Part shown: positions 7,682 through 15,475 of the stretch, in pieces
How the letters are laid out: each line of letters opens with the position of its first letter
Numbering within the stretch: the stretch's first letter is position 1
From: Zetaproteobacteria bacterium
GTDB lineage: Bacteria > Pseudomonadota > Alphaproteobacteria > Micavibrionales > Micavibrionaceae
Direction of reading: 5' to 3'
Assembly (NCBI GenBank): GCA_002747015.1
Contig: NVXI01000001.1
Location: 163,836-183,381 of the forward strand
DNA: 19,546 nucleotides
Position numbers and translations under genes: made by a program
The notes under the pieces: generated by a model
The model's input: the letters and a program-made list of their open reading frames with translations, nothing else
What the model was told of the DNA's origin: nothing
Database searches by the model: none

Positions 7682-9067
7682 CTAACCTTTCACAATTTTT
7701 TCGATGCCGCCCATATAGGGTTTCAGCACTTCAGGCACGAATACACCGCCATCTGTTGGGTCATAGTAATTCTCGATCACTGCGATAAGGGCACGCCCAA
7801 CGGCAACACCGGAGCCATTTAGTGTATGGACAAAATGGGTATCCTTCTCACCTTTAACACGCGTACGGGCATTCATACGTCGCGCTTGGAAGTCTTTACA
7901 GTTGGATATAGACGAAACTTCTCTGTAGGTTTCTTGCCCCGGCAACCATACCTCAATATCGTAGGTTTTTGTCGCGCCAAAGCCCGTATCACCAGAACAT
8001 AGCGTCACCGTGCGGAATGGTAATTCCAGTTTTTTCAAAACCGTCTCGGCGCAATTAAGCATACGTTCTTGCTCTGCCTCACTTTTATCCGCGGTGGTGA
8101 TACTAACCATTTCAACCTTATAGAATTGATGCTGGCGCAACATGCCTTTCGTATCCTTACCTGCTGATCCTGCTTCTGATCTGAAACACGGTGTATGCGC
8201 ACAATAACGCAGCGGCAATGTTTGCGTATCGACAATTTGATCCGCCACCATATTGGTCAACGGCACTTCAGATGTTGGAATAAGATAATGAGCATCACGC
8301 TTTTTAAGTATTTCCTCTAATTCTCCCAAAGATCCAAGAACAGTCCCGCTAGATTCATGTTCTTCATTATATCCTTCTATCTTTCTTTTAAAATCATCCC
8401 AATTCATACTACCAGTCTTAAACAAATCTTCGCCAAATTTCGGCAATTGCCCCGTCCCGTAAAGCGCATCTTCACGCACTAGCAATGGCGGGGAAACTTC
8501 GGTTAGGCCGTGTTCCGCGGTATGTGTATCAAGGAAAAATTGCGCCAAAGCTCGCTCCATTCGCGCCATCTCCCCCTTTAATATCGTAAAGCGTGCACCT
8601 GATATGTTCGCAGCGGTTTCAAAATCTATCAAGCCTAACGCCTCACCGATTTCAACATGATCTGGGCCTTTTAGAGATTTAATCTCTCCCCATTTGTGGA
8701 TCTCAACATTATCATCTTCATCCGTACCGTCCGGCACGTCGTCCGCCATAAGATTCGGCAAAGCAGAGAGAAGATCTTTCAGATCACCATTTAAAGCCCG
8801 CTCTTGTTCTTCCACTTCACCCATTTGGCTCTTAATCGCCGCAACCGCGTCCATTTGCTCTTGCGCATCGCCGCCATCACGTTTGATCAAACCAATCTTC
8901 TTGGACTCGTCATTACGCTTGGCCTGCAACTCTTGTAACGATGTTTGAATAGAACGACGATCCGCGTCCAGCTTTAAAATCGCTGGTGTTTGCGCCTCTA
9001 AACCACGGCGTTTCCAGCCTTTATCGAATTTTTCCGGCTCATTTCTAATTGCACGTATATCAAACAT
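7682..9067 (-). CDS. serS: Seryl-tRNA synthetase with a mid-domain insertion
   Basis: SerRS charges tRNA-Ser with serine using ATP. The 461-aa protein has the N-terminal long coiled-coil arm (about residues 25-100) that contacts the tRNA variable arm, then the class II catalytic core. Motif 2 is [20 protein letters not shown] (294-313), the serine-binding TSEVPL is at 265-270, and motif 3 [19 protein letters not shown] is at 416-434. It is some 30-35 residues longer than usual. The excess lies between LPKFGEDLF (208-216) and HYLIPTSE (260-267), a charged stretch where relatives have a short loop. The reading frame is continuous and both flanks are conserved, so it is an insertion and not a frameshift. 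The ATG at 9067 has AAGGG about 6 nt upstream. It heads the minus-strand run to secF. Confidence 0.97.
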   Translation of the reverse strand: MFDIRAIRNEPEKFDKGWKRRGLEAQTPAILKLDADRRSIQTSLQELQAKRNDESKKIGLIKRDGGDAQEQMDAVAAIKSQMGEVEEQERALNGDLKDLLSALPNLMADDVPDGTDEDDNVEIHKWGEIKSLKGPDHVEIGEALGLIDFETAANISGARFTILKGEMARMERALAQFFLDTHTAEHGLTEVSPPLLVREDALYGTGQLPKFGEDLFKTGSMNWDDFKRKIEGYNEEHESSGTVLGSLGELEEILKKRDAHYLIPTSEVPLTNMVADQIVDTQTLPLRYCAHTPCFRSEAGSAGKDTKGMLRQHQFYKVEMVSITTADKSEAEQERMLNCAETVLKKLELPFRTVTLCSGDTGFGATKTYDIEVWLPGQETYREVSSISNCKDFQARRMNARTRVKGEKDTHFVHTLNGSGVAVGRALIAVIENYYDPTDGGVFVPEVLKPYMGGIEKIVKG

Positions 9068-9146
9068 AGTTAACCCTTTTATTTTAAACTAGCTGTTATA
9101 AGTAAAAGCTGGCACGATAAAATACAATGACGAACAGGCTACAATC

Positions 9147-10046
9147 GTGAAAAAAATGGTGAAACCCGATATTATTGCGCTTTATAGCCCCGAAAATGCG
9201 CTGCCTGTTATTTTTGATTCGCCCCATAGCGGCACGATTTACCCAGAAAATTTCAAATATGACTGCGATTTACAGGCATTAAAGCGTATTGAAGACAGAT
9301 ATGTCGATGAATTATTCGCATGCGTCCCTGATTACAATGCAACACTTCTGTGCGCTCTGTTCCCGCGCAGCTATATTGATGTGAACCGCGCGGCGAATGA
9401 TATTGATGATACGCTCTTCGATGGCGTGTGGCCAAAAGATACACATGGGACGATCAAACCATCAGCGCGTTCAAATTCAGGAATCGGATTGATCACACGT
9501 TTAACCAAACCGGGTTTTCCTATTTATGCACGGAAACTAACGACTGAAGAAATTATGAACCGGATCAAAACCTACTATGAACCGTATCATGACACGCTGC
9601 GCACCATCCTTGATACAGCCTATTATAATCATGGGAAATTCTGGCATATTAACTGCCATTCTATGCCCAGAAAAAGCGCATACCCAAAACGCAATATCAT
9701 GTTGTATGGCAACCTGCCAAAACCAAGCGACATCGTCTTGGGTGATCGTGATGGACAAAGCTGCGGCAGAGATTTTTTATACGCCTTACGCGATTTTTGG
9801 CAGGTCAAAGGATACCGCGTTACAATCAATGATCCATTTAAAGGGGTGGAGCTCATCTCACGATACGCGCAACCAACACGCGGCAAGAACAGCATACAGA
9901 TCGAAATTAATCGTGCCCTCTATATGGATGAAGAAACCGGAGAGAAGTCTCAAAACTTTACAAAAATGAAAAATGATTGCACCGACATGGCCCAATTCTG
10001 CACCACCTTCGCCCGCAGCAAGCTCACAAACATCGCAGCAGATTAA
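9147..10046 (+). CDS. N-formylglutamate amidohydrolase family protein
   Basis: Family members hydrolyse N-formylglutamate to glutamate and formate in histidine breakdown, but many genomic copies lie outside hut operons and have untested substrates. The 299-aa protein shows the family's metal-site and core motifs in order: IFDSPHSGTIYP (22-33), EDRYVDELF (49-57), RSYIDVNRAANDID (74-87), HINCHSMP (167-174), LGDRDGQSCG (198-207) and QIEINRALYM (251-260). No other hut genes are in view, so a histidine role is not supported by context. The start is uncertain. GTG at 9147 has an AGG 9 nt upstream; ATG at 9156, three codons later, has no clear site. It is divergent from serS across a 79-nt gap and convergent with lipB. 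Confidence 0.88.
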   Translation: MKKMVKPDIIALYSPENALPVIFDSPHSGTIYPENFKYDCDLQALKRIEDRYVDELFACVPDYNATLLCALFPRSYIDVNRAANDIDDTLFDGVWPKDTHGTIKPSARSNSGIGLITRLTKPGFPIYARKLTTEEIMNRIKTYYEPYHDTLRTILDTAYYNHGKFWHINCHSMPRKSAYPKRNIMLYGNLPKPSDIVLGDRDGQSCGRDFLYALRDFWQVKGYRVTINDPFKGVELISRYAQPTRGKNSIQIEINRALYMDEETGEKSQNFTKMKNDCTDMAQFCTTFARSKLTNIAAD

Positions 10047-10082
10047 AATTGTGGCTCATCAAGATCGGGTGTAGATCGAAAC

Positions 10083-10097
10083 TTCAAAATTTTTGAA
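10083..10097. repeat. Near-perfect AT-rich palindrome between convergent genes
   Basis: TTCAAAA, one T, then TTTTGAA gives a 7-bp inverted repeat centred on 10090, within the 91-nt gap between the convergent 9147 gene and lipB. A one-base loop cannot fold as a tight hairpin without opening some pairs, and the stem is AT-rich, so a terminator role is doubtful. Confidence 0.3.
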
Positions 10098-10137
10098 CAT
10101 CACCGCTTTGATCAATGAACAAAGAATCACCCTAATG

Positions 10138-10773
10138 TTATCCAAAAATGTCATTAAACTTGGTTTTCAATACTCCGTCCAACTCATCCATAGATACATT
10201 CTTACCTAACGCATGCAAGCTGGTCACGCCATGTTCGGCGATCCCACATGGGACAATACCATCAAAATGCGACAAATCAGGGTCCACATTGATTGAAATA
10301 CCGTGATATGTCACCCACCGACGTATGCGCACACCAATCGCCGCAATTTTACTTTCAGTTCCATCAGACATCACCACCCAAATTCCAACACGCCCATCCC
10401 GACGTTCTCCCTTCACACCAAATTCGGCGAGGCTCTGTATAATCCATTCCTCTAGCAAACGAACATAGCCACGAATATCCGGCGTTTTTTGGCGCGCTTT
10501 AAGGTCAAGCATGACATAAGCAATACGCTGCCCTGGCCCATGATATGTATGCTCGCCTCCACGGCCTGTCTTATGAACAGGAAAACGTGCATCAAGAAGA
10601 TCGCTCTCTTTTGCACTTGTCCCAGCAGTGTAGAGGCACGAATGCTCCAACAACCAAACCAGATCATCCCCATCTGGGCCTTGCAGTTCGCGAATATCCG
10701 CTATGCGTTTTTCCATGAACTGCACCGCGTTTTCGTAAGGAATTAAGTCTTTTTCAATAATCCATTGTGTCAT
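10138..10773 (-). CDS. lipB: Lipoyl(octanoyl) transferase
   Basis: LipB moves octanoate from acyl carrier protein to lipoyl domains of 2-oxoacid dehydrogenases and the glycine cleavage H protein; LipA then adds sulfur. From the ATG at 10773 the product is 211 aa, the family norm. Diagnostic motifs are [17 protein letters not shown] (usual GGQxTYHGPGQ, here Glu for Gln), [18 protein letters not shown] with catalytic Lys142, and GIVPCGI with catalytic Cys176. An in-frame TTG at 10809 would add 12 residues not seen in relatives, and neither start has a good Shine-Dalgarno. The gene is alone on its strand here, divergent from tRNA-Leu. Confidence 0.96.
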   Translation of the reverse strand: MTQWIIEKDLIPYENAVQFMEKRIADIRELQGPDGDDLVWLLEHSCLYTAGTSAKESDLLDARFPVHKTGRGGEHTYHGPGQRIAYVMLDLKARQKTPDIRGYVRLLEEWIIQSLAEFGVKGERRDGRVGIWVVMSDGTESKIAAIGVRIRRWVTYHGISINVDPDLSHFDGIVPCGIAEHGVTSLHALGKNVSMDELDGVLKTKFNDIFG

Positions 10774-10859
10774 GCCTATGAAATAAGCATTATTTTTATT
10801 GCACTGCAACGCTTTACTGACTTGCCCTACCGTTTCATATTTGTTATTCCTCTGGCAGC

Positions 10860-10886
10860 ATAATCGTGCACCATACTTACGATTAT
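10860..10886. repeat. 8-bp perfect inverted repeat just upstream of tRNA-Leu
   Basis: ATAATCGT (10860-10867) and ACGATTAT (10879-10886) are exact reverse complements separated by 11 nt. The element ends 10 nt before the tRNA, overlapping both possible -10 boxes (CATACT 10872-10877, TATTCT 10884-10889), as an operator would. It also lies in the lipB upstream region. It could instead be a chance AT-rich repeat. Confidence 0.35.
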
Positions 10887-10896
10887 TCTATTCAGT

Positions 10897-10985
10897 GCGG
10901 CCGTGGCGGAATTGGTAGACGCGCAGCGTTGAGGTCGCTGTGGGAGTTAAATCCCGTGGAAGTTCGAGTCTTCTCGGCCGCACCA
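10897..10985 (+). tRNA. tRNA-Leu (anticodon GAG)
   Basis: A complete class II tRNA folds from the sequence. The acceptor stem is GCGGCCG (10897-10903) with CGGCCGC (10975-10981), the D arm has GCG/CGC flanking AATTGGTAGA, and the anticodon stem is CAGCG/CGCTG (10924-10928, 10936-10940) with loop TTGAGGT. The anticodon GAG is at 10931-10933, reading CUC and CUU leucine codons. A long variable arm (GGGA...TCCC) and a T arm with TTCGAGT follow, and the 3' CCA is encoded at 10983-10985. The long variable arm and anticodon both agree with leucine. Confidence 0.97.
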
Positions 10986-11022
10986 CTAATTTTTGAATTT
11001 TGAATCACAGGAATGTATACCG

Positions 11023-13356
11023 ATGGATAATAAGCAAAAAGAAGAAGCAGCCTTTAGAGAATGTGCACTCAAATACCATAGAGAACCTACCCCTGGTAAA
11101 ATTGCTATCCGCGCGACAAAAGCCATGGCGACCGCGCGCGACCTCGCATTGGCTTACTCCCCCGGTGTTGCCGCACCTTGTGAAGAAATTGCAAAAGACC
11201 CTGCCAAGGCCTACGAATATACATCCCGTGGGAATATTGTTGCTGTTATTACAAACGGAACGGCGGTGCTTGGGCTCGGTAATCTTGGAGCATTAGCATC
11301 CAAACCCGTAATGGAAGGAAAATCAGTTCTCTTCAAAAAGTTTGCCAACATTGATTCCATTGATATTGAGATCGACGAAACAGATGTTGATAAACTGGTT
11401 GATATTATAGCATCATTAGAGCCAACATTTGGTGGGATTAACCTTGAAGATTTCAAAGCACCCGAATGTTTTGAACTTGAACGTCGCCTAAAAGAACGCT
11501 GTAAAATCCCTGTGTTCCATGATGACCAACACGGTACCGCTATTATCGTAACCGCAGCATTCACAAACTGGATTCATTATTCAGGACGTAATATCGAGGA
11601 TATCCGCCTTGTTGCATCCGGTGCAGGCGCTGCCTCTATCGCATGTTTGAACCTATTGGTTCATGCAGGACTAAAACGCGAAAATATTATTGTTTGTGAT
11701 AGAAACGGCGTGGTTTATGAAGGCCGTAAAGAAGGAATGGACCCACAAAAAGCTGCCTTTGCTTCCAAAACAAATGCACGTACATTCGATGATGCCATCA
11801 AAGGCGCTGATGTATTCCTTGGCCTCTCTGGGCCAGGTGTTATGGATAAAAATAATGTTAAAGATATGGCAGAAGCACCGCTTATCATGGCACTGGCAAA
11901 CCCAACACCAGAAATTATGCCTGAAGATGTCTACGAGGTAAAACCAGACGCAATCGTTTGTACAGGGCGTTCAGACTATACAAACCAAGTGAATAACGTC
12001 CTTTGTTTTCCATTTATTTTCCGTGGAGCATTAGATGTTGGCGCAACAACAATTAATGAAGAGATGAAATTGGCCTGCGTTGATGCAATTGCTTCACTCG
12101 CACGCAAAGAAGCCGCAGCCGAAGTCGCATCGGTCTACACAGATGAAAACCTTACTTTTGGCCCTGAATATCTAATTCCAAAGCCATTTGATCCGCGCCT
12201 GATTGTCGATCTTCCGATCGCCGTTGCCAAAGCCGCAATGGAAAGTGGTGTCGCCACACGCCCAATTGAAGATTTTGAAGCCTACGAACACAAACTTCAT
12301 CAATTCTTTTACCGCTCACAGCTTATCATGCGTCCAGTTTATACGCGCGCCAAAGAAAATCCAAAGCGTGTCGTTTATTGCGAAGGTGAAGAAGAGCGCG
12401 TCCTGCAAGCAACACAAATTGTTCTAGATGAAAACCTTGCGCGTCCAATGCTAATCGGTCGTAAGTCCGTTGTCGAAGAGCGTATAAAGCGCCTTGGCCT
12501 TCGTATGAAGGTTGGTGTCGATTTTGAATTAACCGACCCGCAAGATGATCCACGTTATCGTGACTATTGGGAAACATACCATAAAATTATGGAGCGGAGC
12601 GGCGTATCCCCGGATGACGCACAAACACGCGTTCGTACAAATGCAACAATTATCGGTGCCCTTATGGTTCATAAGAACGAAGCCGATGCTGTTATCTGTG
12701 GAACACAAGGGAAATTCCATGCACATCTAAAGGATATTAAAGACATCATCGGACTAATACCTGGTGTTGAAACCCCTGCTGCACTTAGTCCACTTCTGAT
12801 TTCTCGCGGCACATACTTTTTCTGCGACACACAAATTAATACAAACCCCACCATTGCCCAAATATCGGAAATGACTTTGTTAGCCGCAGAAGAAGTGCGT
12901 CGTTTTGGTATTGTACCAAGAGTGGCCCTACTCTCTCATTCGAATTTTGGAACGTTGGATTGTGAATCATCGCAAAAAATGCGCGCAGCCTATGCAGATA
13001 TCCGCCGTAGAGACCCTGAGCTGGAAATTGATGGAGAAATGCAAGCAGACACAGCTTTATCCACGGTTATTCGTCAACGCATTATGCCAAACTCAAGATT
13101 AACAGAACAGGCAAATCTATTCATTATGCCCAATGTGGAATCTGCAAATATCGCATTTAACATGGTTAAAACCTTTTCTGATGGTGTGAGTATCGGCCCC
13201 CTCCTTCTTGGTGTGGCGAGACCAGCACATATTTTAACCCCCTCCACATCAACACGCGGCATTGTAAATATTACAGCAATCGCAACGGTGGGATCACAAG
13301 TATGTGAAGGATCGACAACTGACAATATTACGCACCGCTTAATTCGAAGTGCATAA
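11023..13356 (+). CDS. maeB: NADP-dependent malic enzyme with phosphotransacetylase-like C-terminal domain
   Basis: The enzyme decarboxylates malate to pyruvate, making NAD(P)H, in central carbon metabolism. From the ATG at 11023 it is 777 aa. The N-terminal malic enzyme half (about 10-410) has YSPGVA (45-50), NGTAVLGLGNLG (78-89), GGINLEDF (137-144), HDDQHGTA (166-173) and the nucleotide-binding GAGAAS (200-205). The C-terminal half (about 430-770) resembles phosphotransacetylase, starting at VVYCEGEEERVLQA; in characterised MaeB proteins this domain is regulatory and senses acetyl-CoA. An in-frame TTG at 10993 would add ten residues. AGGA at 11009-11012 favours the ATG. The NADP preference follows family usage and is not shown by the sequence. 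Only 37 nt separate it from tRNA-Leu. Confidence 0.95.
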   Translation: MDNKQKEEAAFRECALKYHREPTPGKIAIRATKAMATARDLALAYSPGVAAPCEEIAKDPAKAYEYTSRGNIVAVITNGTAVLGLGNLGALASKPVMEGKSVLFKKFANIDSIDIEIDETDVDKLVDIIASLEPTFGGINLEDFKAPECFELERRLKERCKIPVFHDDQHGTAIIVTAAFTNWIHYSGRNIEDIRLVASGAGAASIACLNLLVHAGLKRENIIVCDRNGVVYEGRKEGMDPQKAAFASKTNARTFDDAIKGADVFLGLSGPGVMDKNNVKDMAEAPLIMALANPTPEIMPEDVYEVKPDAIVCTGRSDYTNQVNNVLCFPFIFRGALDVGATTINEEMKLACVDAIASLARKEAAAEVASVYTDENLTFGPEYLIPKPFDPRLIVDLPIAVAKAAMESGVATRPIEDFEAYEHKLHQFFYRSQLIMRPVYTRAKENPKRVVYCEGEEERVLQATQIVLDENLARPMLIGRKSVVEERIKRLGLRMKVGVDFELTDPQDDPRYRDYWETYHKIMERSGVSPDDAQTRVRTNATIIGALMVHKNEADAVICGTQGKFHAHLKDIKDIIGLIPGVETPAALSPLLISRGTYFFCDTQINTNPTIAQISEMTLLAAEEVRRFGIVPRVALLSHSNFGTLDCESSQKMRAAYADIRRRDPELEIDGEMQADTALSTVIRQRIMPNSRLTEQANLFIMPNVESANIAFNMVKTFSDGVSIGPLLLGVARPAHILTPSTSTRGIVNITAIATVGSQVCEGSTTDNITHRLIRSA

Positions 13357-13382
13357 CAAACCAAATACAATATATAGTCACT

Positions 13383-13404
13383 AGCATCCCCTCTTGGGGA
13401 TGTT
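13383..13404 (+). terminator. Hairpin terminator after maeB
   Basis: CATCCCC (13385-13391), loop TCTT, and GGGGATG (13396-13402) form a perfect 7-bp stem, extendable by a G-T and an A-T pair. It is followed by TTTATACTTT, a short, interrupted T-run. It lies 27 nt after the maeB stop and 44 nt before mgtE, so it most likely ends the maeB transcript, perhaps incompletely. Confidence 0.65.
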
Positions 13405-13448
13405 TATACTTTGCGGCGTGATAAATAAATAATAAAAACAGGTTTCGT

Positions 13449-14852
13449 ATGGAATCTTTAGACACAGATCAATCTTCTGGCAAAAACACCGCGTTACCAG
13501 AGGAAATTAGCACACATCTCCCTGATGAAAATATTAAGGAGATACTTGATGCTGCTAAACTACAGGATTCTGACACTGTTTATGCTGCTCTAAAAGAACT
13601 GAGCACTGCAGACGCAGCAGAACTTATCTCCAAAATTAAAGAAGAAGACCGCCAAGAACTTCTTTCCATGTACGGAGAAGCACTTGATCCACAAGTTTTC
13701 GTAGAAATGGATCAAGAACTGAGCCGCGCCACGCTCGCCACAATGCCAACAACCAGCGTCGTTGAGGTCATTTCAAAATTAGAAAGCGATGACGCATTAC
13801 TTCTGGTTGAAACATTAAAACCTAACATACAAAAAGAAGTTATAAAAAGGCTTTCAACCAAAGCCAGACTCGCGCTAGAGGAAGGGTTAAGCTTCCCAGA
13901 AGACAGCGCAGGCCGCCTAATGCGTCGTGAATTGGTTGCGATTCCAGAATTCTGGACAGTAGGGAAAACCATAGATTATTTACGTGCATCTTCTGATGCC
14001 TTGCCCGAAGAGTTCTTTGACCTGTTTATTATAAATCCATCTCATCACCTAACGGGTGCAATTCCACTCAGCCACCTTATTCGTTCAGAGCGCTCTGAAA
14101 AAATCCAAAATTTACAGGTAGAAGGAATGCACTCCATCCCTGCGGAAATGGATCAGGAAGAAGTCGCCCATATGTTTCGGCGTGATAATATCGTATCCGC
14201 CCCCGTAACAGATGAAGATGGCCGCCTAATTGGTATGATTACAATCGATGACATCGTTGATGTTATTGACGAAGAAGCACAAGAAGATTTACTCCGCATG
14301 GTTGGTGTCGGCCAAGGTGATTTATACCGTGCCGTTATTTCTACGGCCAACACGCGTTTCAAATGGCTCTTCGTTAACCTACTCACAGCAATTTTGGCCT
14401 CGATTGTTATATCATTCTTTGGCGCAACCATTCAACAAATCGTCGCACTGGCCGTGCTCATGCCCATCGTTGCCTCTATGGGGGGCAACGCCGGTACACA
14501 AGCCCTTACTGTTGCCGTACGTGCAATTGCAACACATGAGATATCTGAAACAAATACATGGCGTGTTATATGGAAGGAAACTCTTGTCGGCATTTTGAAC
14601 GGTGTATTATTTGCTGTTTTAACAGGATTTATAGCAGCATTTTGGTTTCAATCACCTATTCTAGGTGTTGTTATCGCACTTGCAATGACAATCAACCTAA
14701 TCGTTGCCGGCCTATTTGGCGCAAGCATCCCGCTTTTCTTACACCGTATAGGGAGTGACCCCGCAGTATCTTCAACAGTACTTCTTACAACAGTCACCGA
14801 TGTCATAGGATTCTTATCCTTTTTAGGACTCGCAACATTACTTATGACTTAA
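13449..14852 (+). CDS. mgtE: Magnesium channel/transporter MgtE
   Basis: MgtE is an inner-membrane Mg2+ channel gated by cytoplasmic Mg2+. The 467-aa protein has the standard layout: an MgtE N domain of helical repeats (about 40-145) and a CBS pair (about 155-275, with EDSAGRLMRRELVAI and APVTDEDGRLIGMITIDDIVD). A connecting helix (276-300, EEAQEDLLRMVGVG) and five hydrophobic segments from 305 to 466 follow. The transporter signature PIVASMGGNAGTQ is at 339-351, and the TTVTDVIGF segment near the C terminus carries the Asp expected in the pore. The ATG at 13449 has CAGG at 13439-13442, 6 nt upstream. It appears to be a separate unit behind the maeB terminator. The leader is too short for a known Mg2+ riboswitch. 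Confidence 0.95.
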   Translation: MESLDTDQSSGKNTALPEEISTHLPDENIKEILDAAKLQDSDTVYAALKELSTADAAELISKIKEEDRQELLSMYGEALDPQVFVEMDQELSRATLATMPTTSVVEVISKLESDDALLLVETLKPNIQKEVIKRLSTKARLALEEGLSFPEDSAGRLMRRELVAIPEFWTVGKTIDYLRASSDALPEEFFDLFIINPSHHLTGAIPLSHLIRSERSEKIQNLQVEGMHSIPAEMDQEEVAHMFRRDNIVSAPVTDEDGRLIGMITIDDIVDVIDEEAQEDLLRMVGVGQGDLYRAVISTANTRFKWLFVNLLTAILASIVISFFGATIQQIVALAVLMPIVASMGGNAGTQALTVAVRAIATHEISETNTWRVIWKETLVGILNGVLFAVLTGFIAAFWFQSPILGVVIALAMTINLIVAGLFGASIPLFLHRIGSDPAVSSTVLLTTVTDVIGFLSFLGLATLLMT

Positions 14853-14870
14853 CAAAAAGTGCTGAAACGT

Positions 14871-14899
14871 TTGTAATTGAACAAAAAATAAAATATAAA
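14871..14899 (+). promoter_or_regulatory. Sigma70-like promoter for the GNAT-PBP pair
   Basis: TTGTAA (14871-14876), a 17-nt spacer and TATAAA (14894-14899) match the housekeeping consensus well and sit about 35 nt before the ATG at 14934, in an 81-nt gap after mgtE. The gap is very AT-rich, so alternative matches exist. Confidence 0.45.
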
Positions 14900-14933
14900 T
14901 ACGATCCAATAGAAACAACACAATATAAAGATT

Positions 14934-15467
14934 ATGTCCGCTGCAAAATTAGAAAAACCAAGCATAGAACACAAAGAAAGCTATCTCCTTGCTCTCAAAG
15001 AATTTCAGGAGGAAGGACGCTATACTTTTCTGGATATTCAAGAGATTGAGGATAACTTTGAAGACTTCATTCAAAAGCTTAATGAAGGTAAAAAGAACCT
15101 GCACAAACCCTACCCCGATTGGGTTGAACCAGTATCCGAAACTGTTTTATGGCTTATGAAAGAAAATGAATTTATTGGAACACTCAATATTCGTCACCGT
15201 CTGAACTGGCATTTAGAGAAGTGGGGAGGACATTTAAACTTCATTATACGACCATCCATGCGCGGCAAAGGCTTTGGTAAAAAACTTTTACAAAAAGCCA
15301 TTCCCTATATTTCCTATCTTGGTATTGAACGCGCATTAATTACAATTTCACCTGATGATACAGCAGGAAATAAAATCATTAAGTTTTGTGGTGCAGAATT
15401 CGAAGACACTCTGCCCGCTACAGATAAATTCCCAGAACGCAACAGATATTGGCTTGATTGCACCTAA
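14934..15467 (+). CDS. GNAT-family N-acetyltransferase
   Basis: This is a predicted acetyl-CoA-dependent acetyltransferase; the substrate is unknown. The 177-aa protein has the GNAT fold order: N-terminal helices, strand ETVLWLMKENEFIGTLNIRH (69-88), core strand GGHLNFIIRPSMR and the pyrophosphate-binding loop RGKGFGKKLL (110-119, matching R/Q-x-x-G-x-G/A). The end has RALITISPDDTAGNKIIKFCGAEF, where Asn146 is in the usual acetyl-CoA-side position. The overall pattern is like small-molecule or antibiotic-resistance-type GNATs, but that is not enough to name a substrate. Only a weak AAAG precedes the ATG. It ends 8 nt before the penicillin-binding protein, suggesting one transcript, although the functional link is unclear. 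Confidence 0.85.
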   Translation: MSAAKLEKPSIEHKESYLLALKEFQEEGRYTFLDIQEIEDNFEDFIQKLNEGKKNLHKPYPDWVEPVSETVLWLMKENEFIGTLNIRHRLNWHLEKWGGHLNFIIRPSMRGKGFGKKLLQKAIPYISYLGIERALITISPDDTAGNKIIKFCGAEFEDTLPATDKFPERNRYWLDCT

Positions 15468-15475
15468 TTTAATCC

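Noticed and set aside
8288..8419. Frameshift or assembly error in serS
   Set aside because: The frame is open throughout and conserved motifs continue correctly on both sides, so an in-frame insertion is the simpler reading.
9068..9146. Promoters in the gap between serS and the divergent amidohydrolase gene
   Set aside because: Several TAAAAT- and TATAAC-like hexamers occur but none has a convincing -35 partner at proper spacing on either strand, so no position is claimed.
9577..9969. 130-codon frame on the plus strand overlapping the amidohydrolase
   Set aside because: It runs in another frame within a gene with conserved family motifs, has no recognisable domain and no ribosome site that would set it apart.
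13383..13448. Mg2+ riboswitch before mgtE
   Set aside because: Only about 44 nt separate the maeB terminator hairpin from mgtE and the hairpin is a simple 7-bp stem, too small for a known Mg2+-sensing leader.
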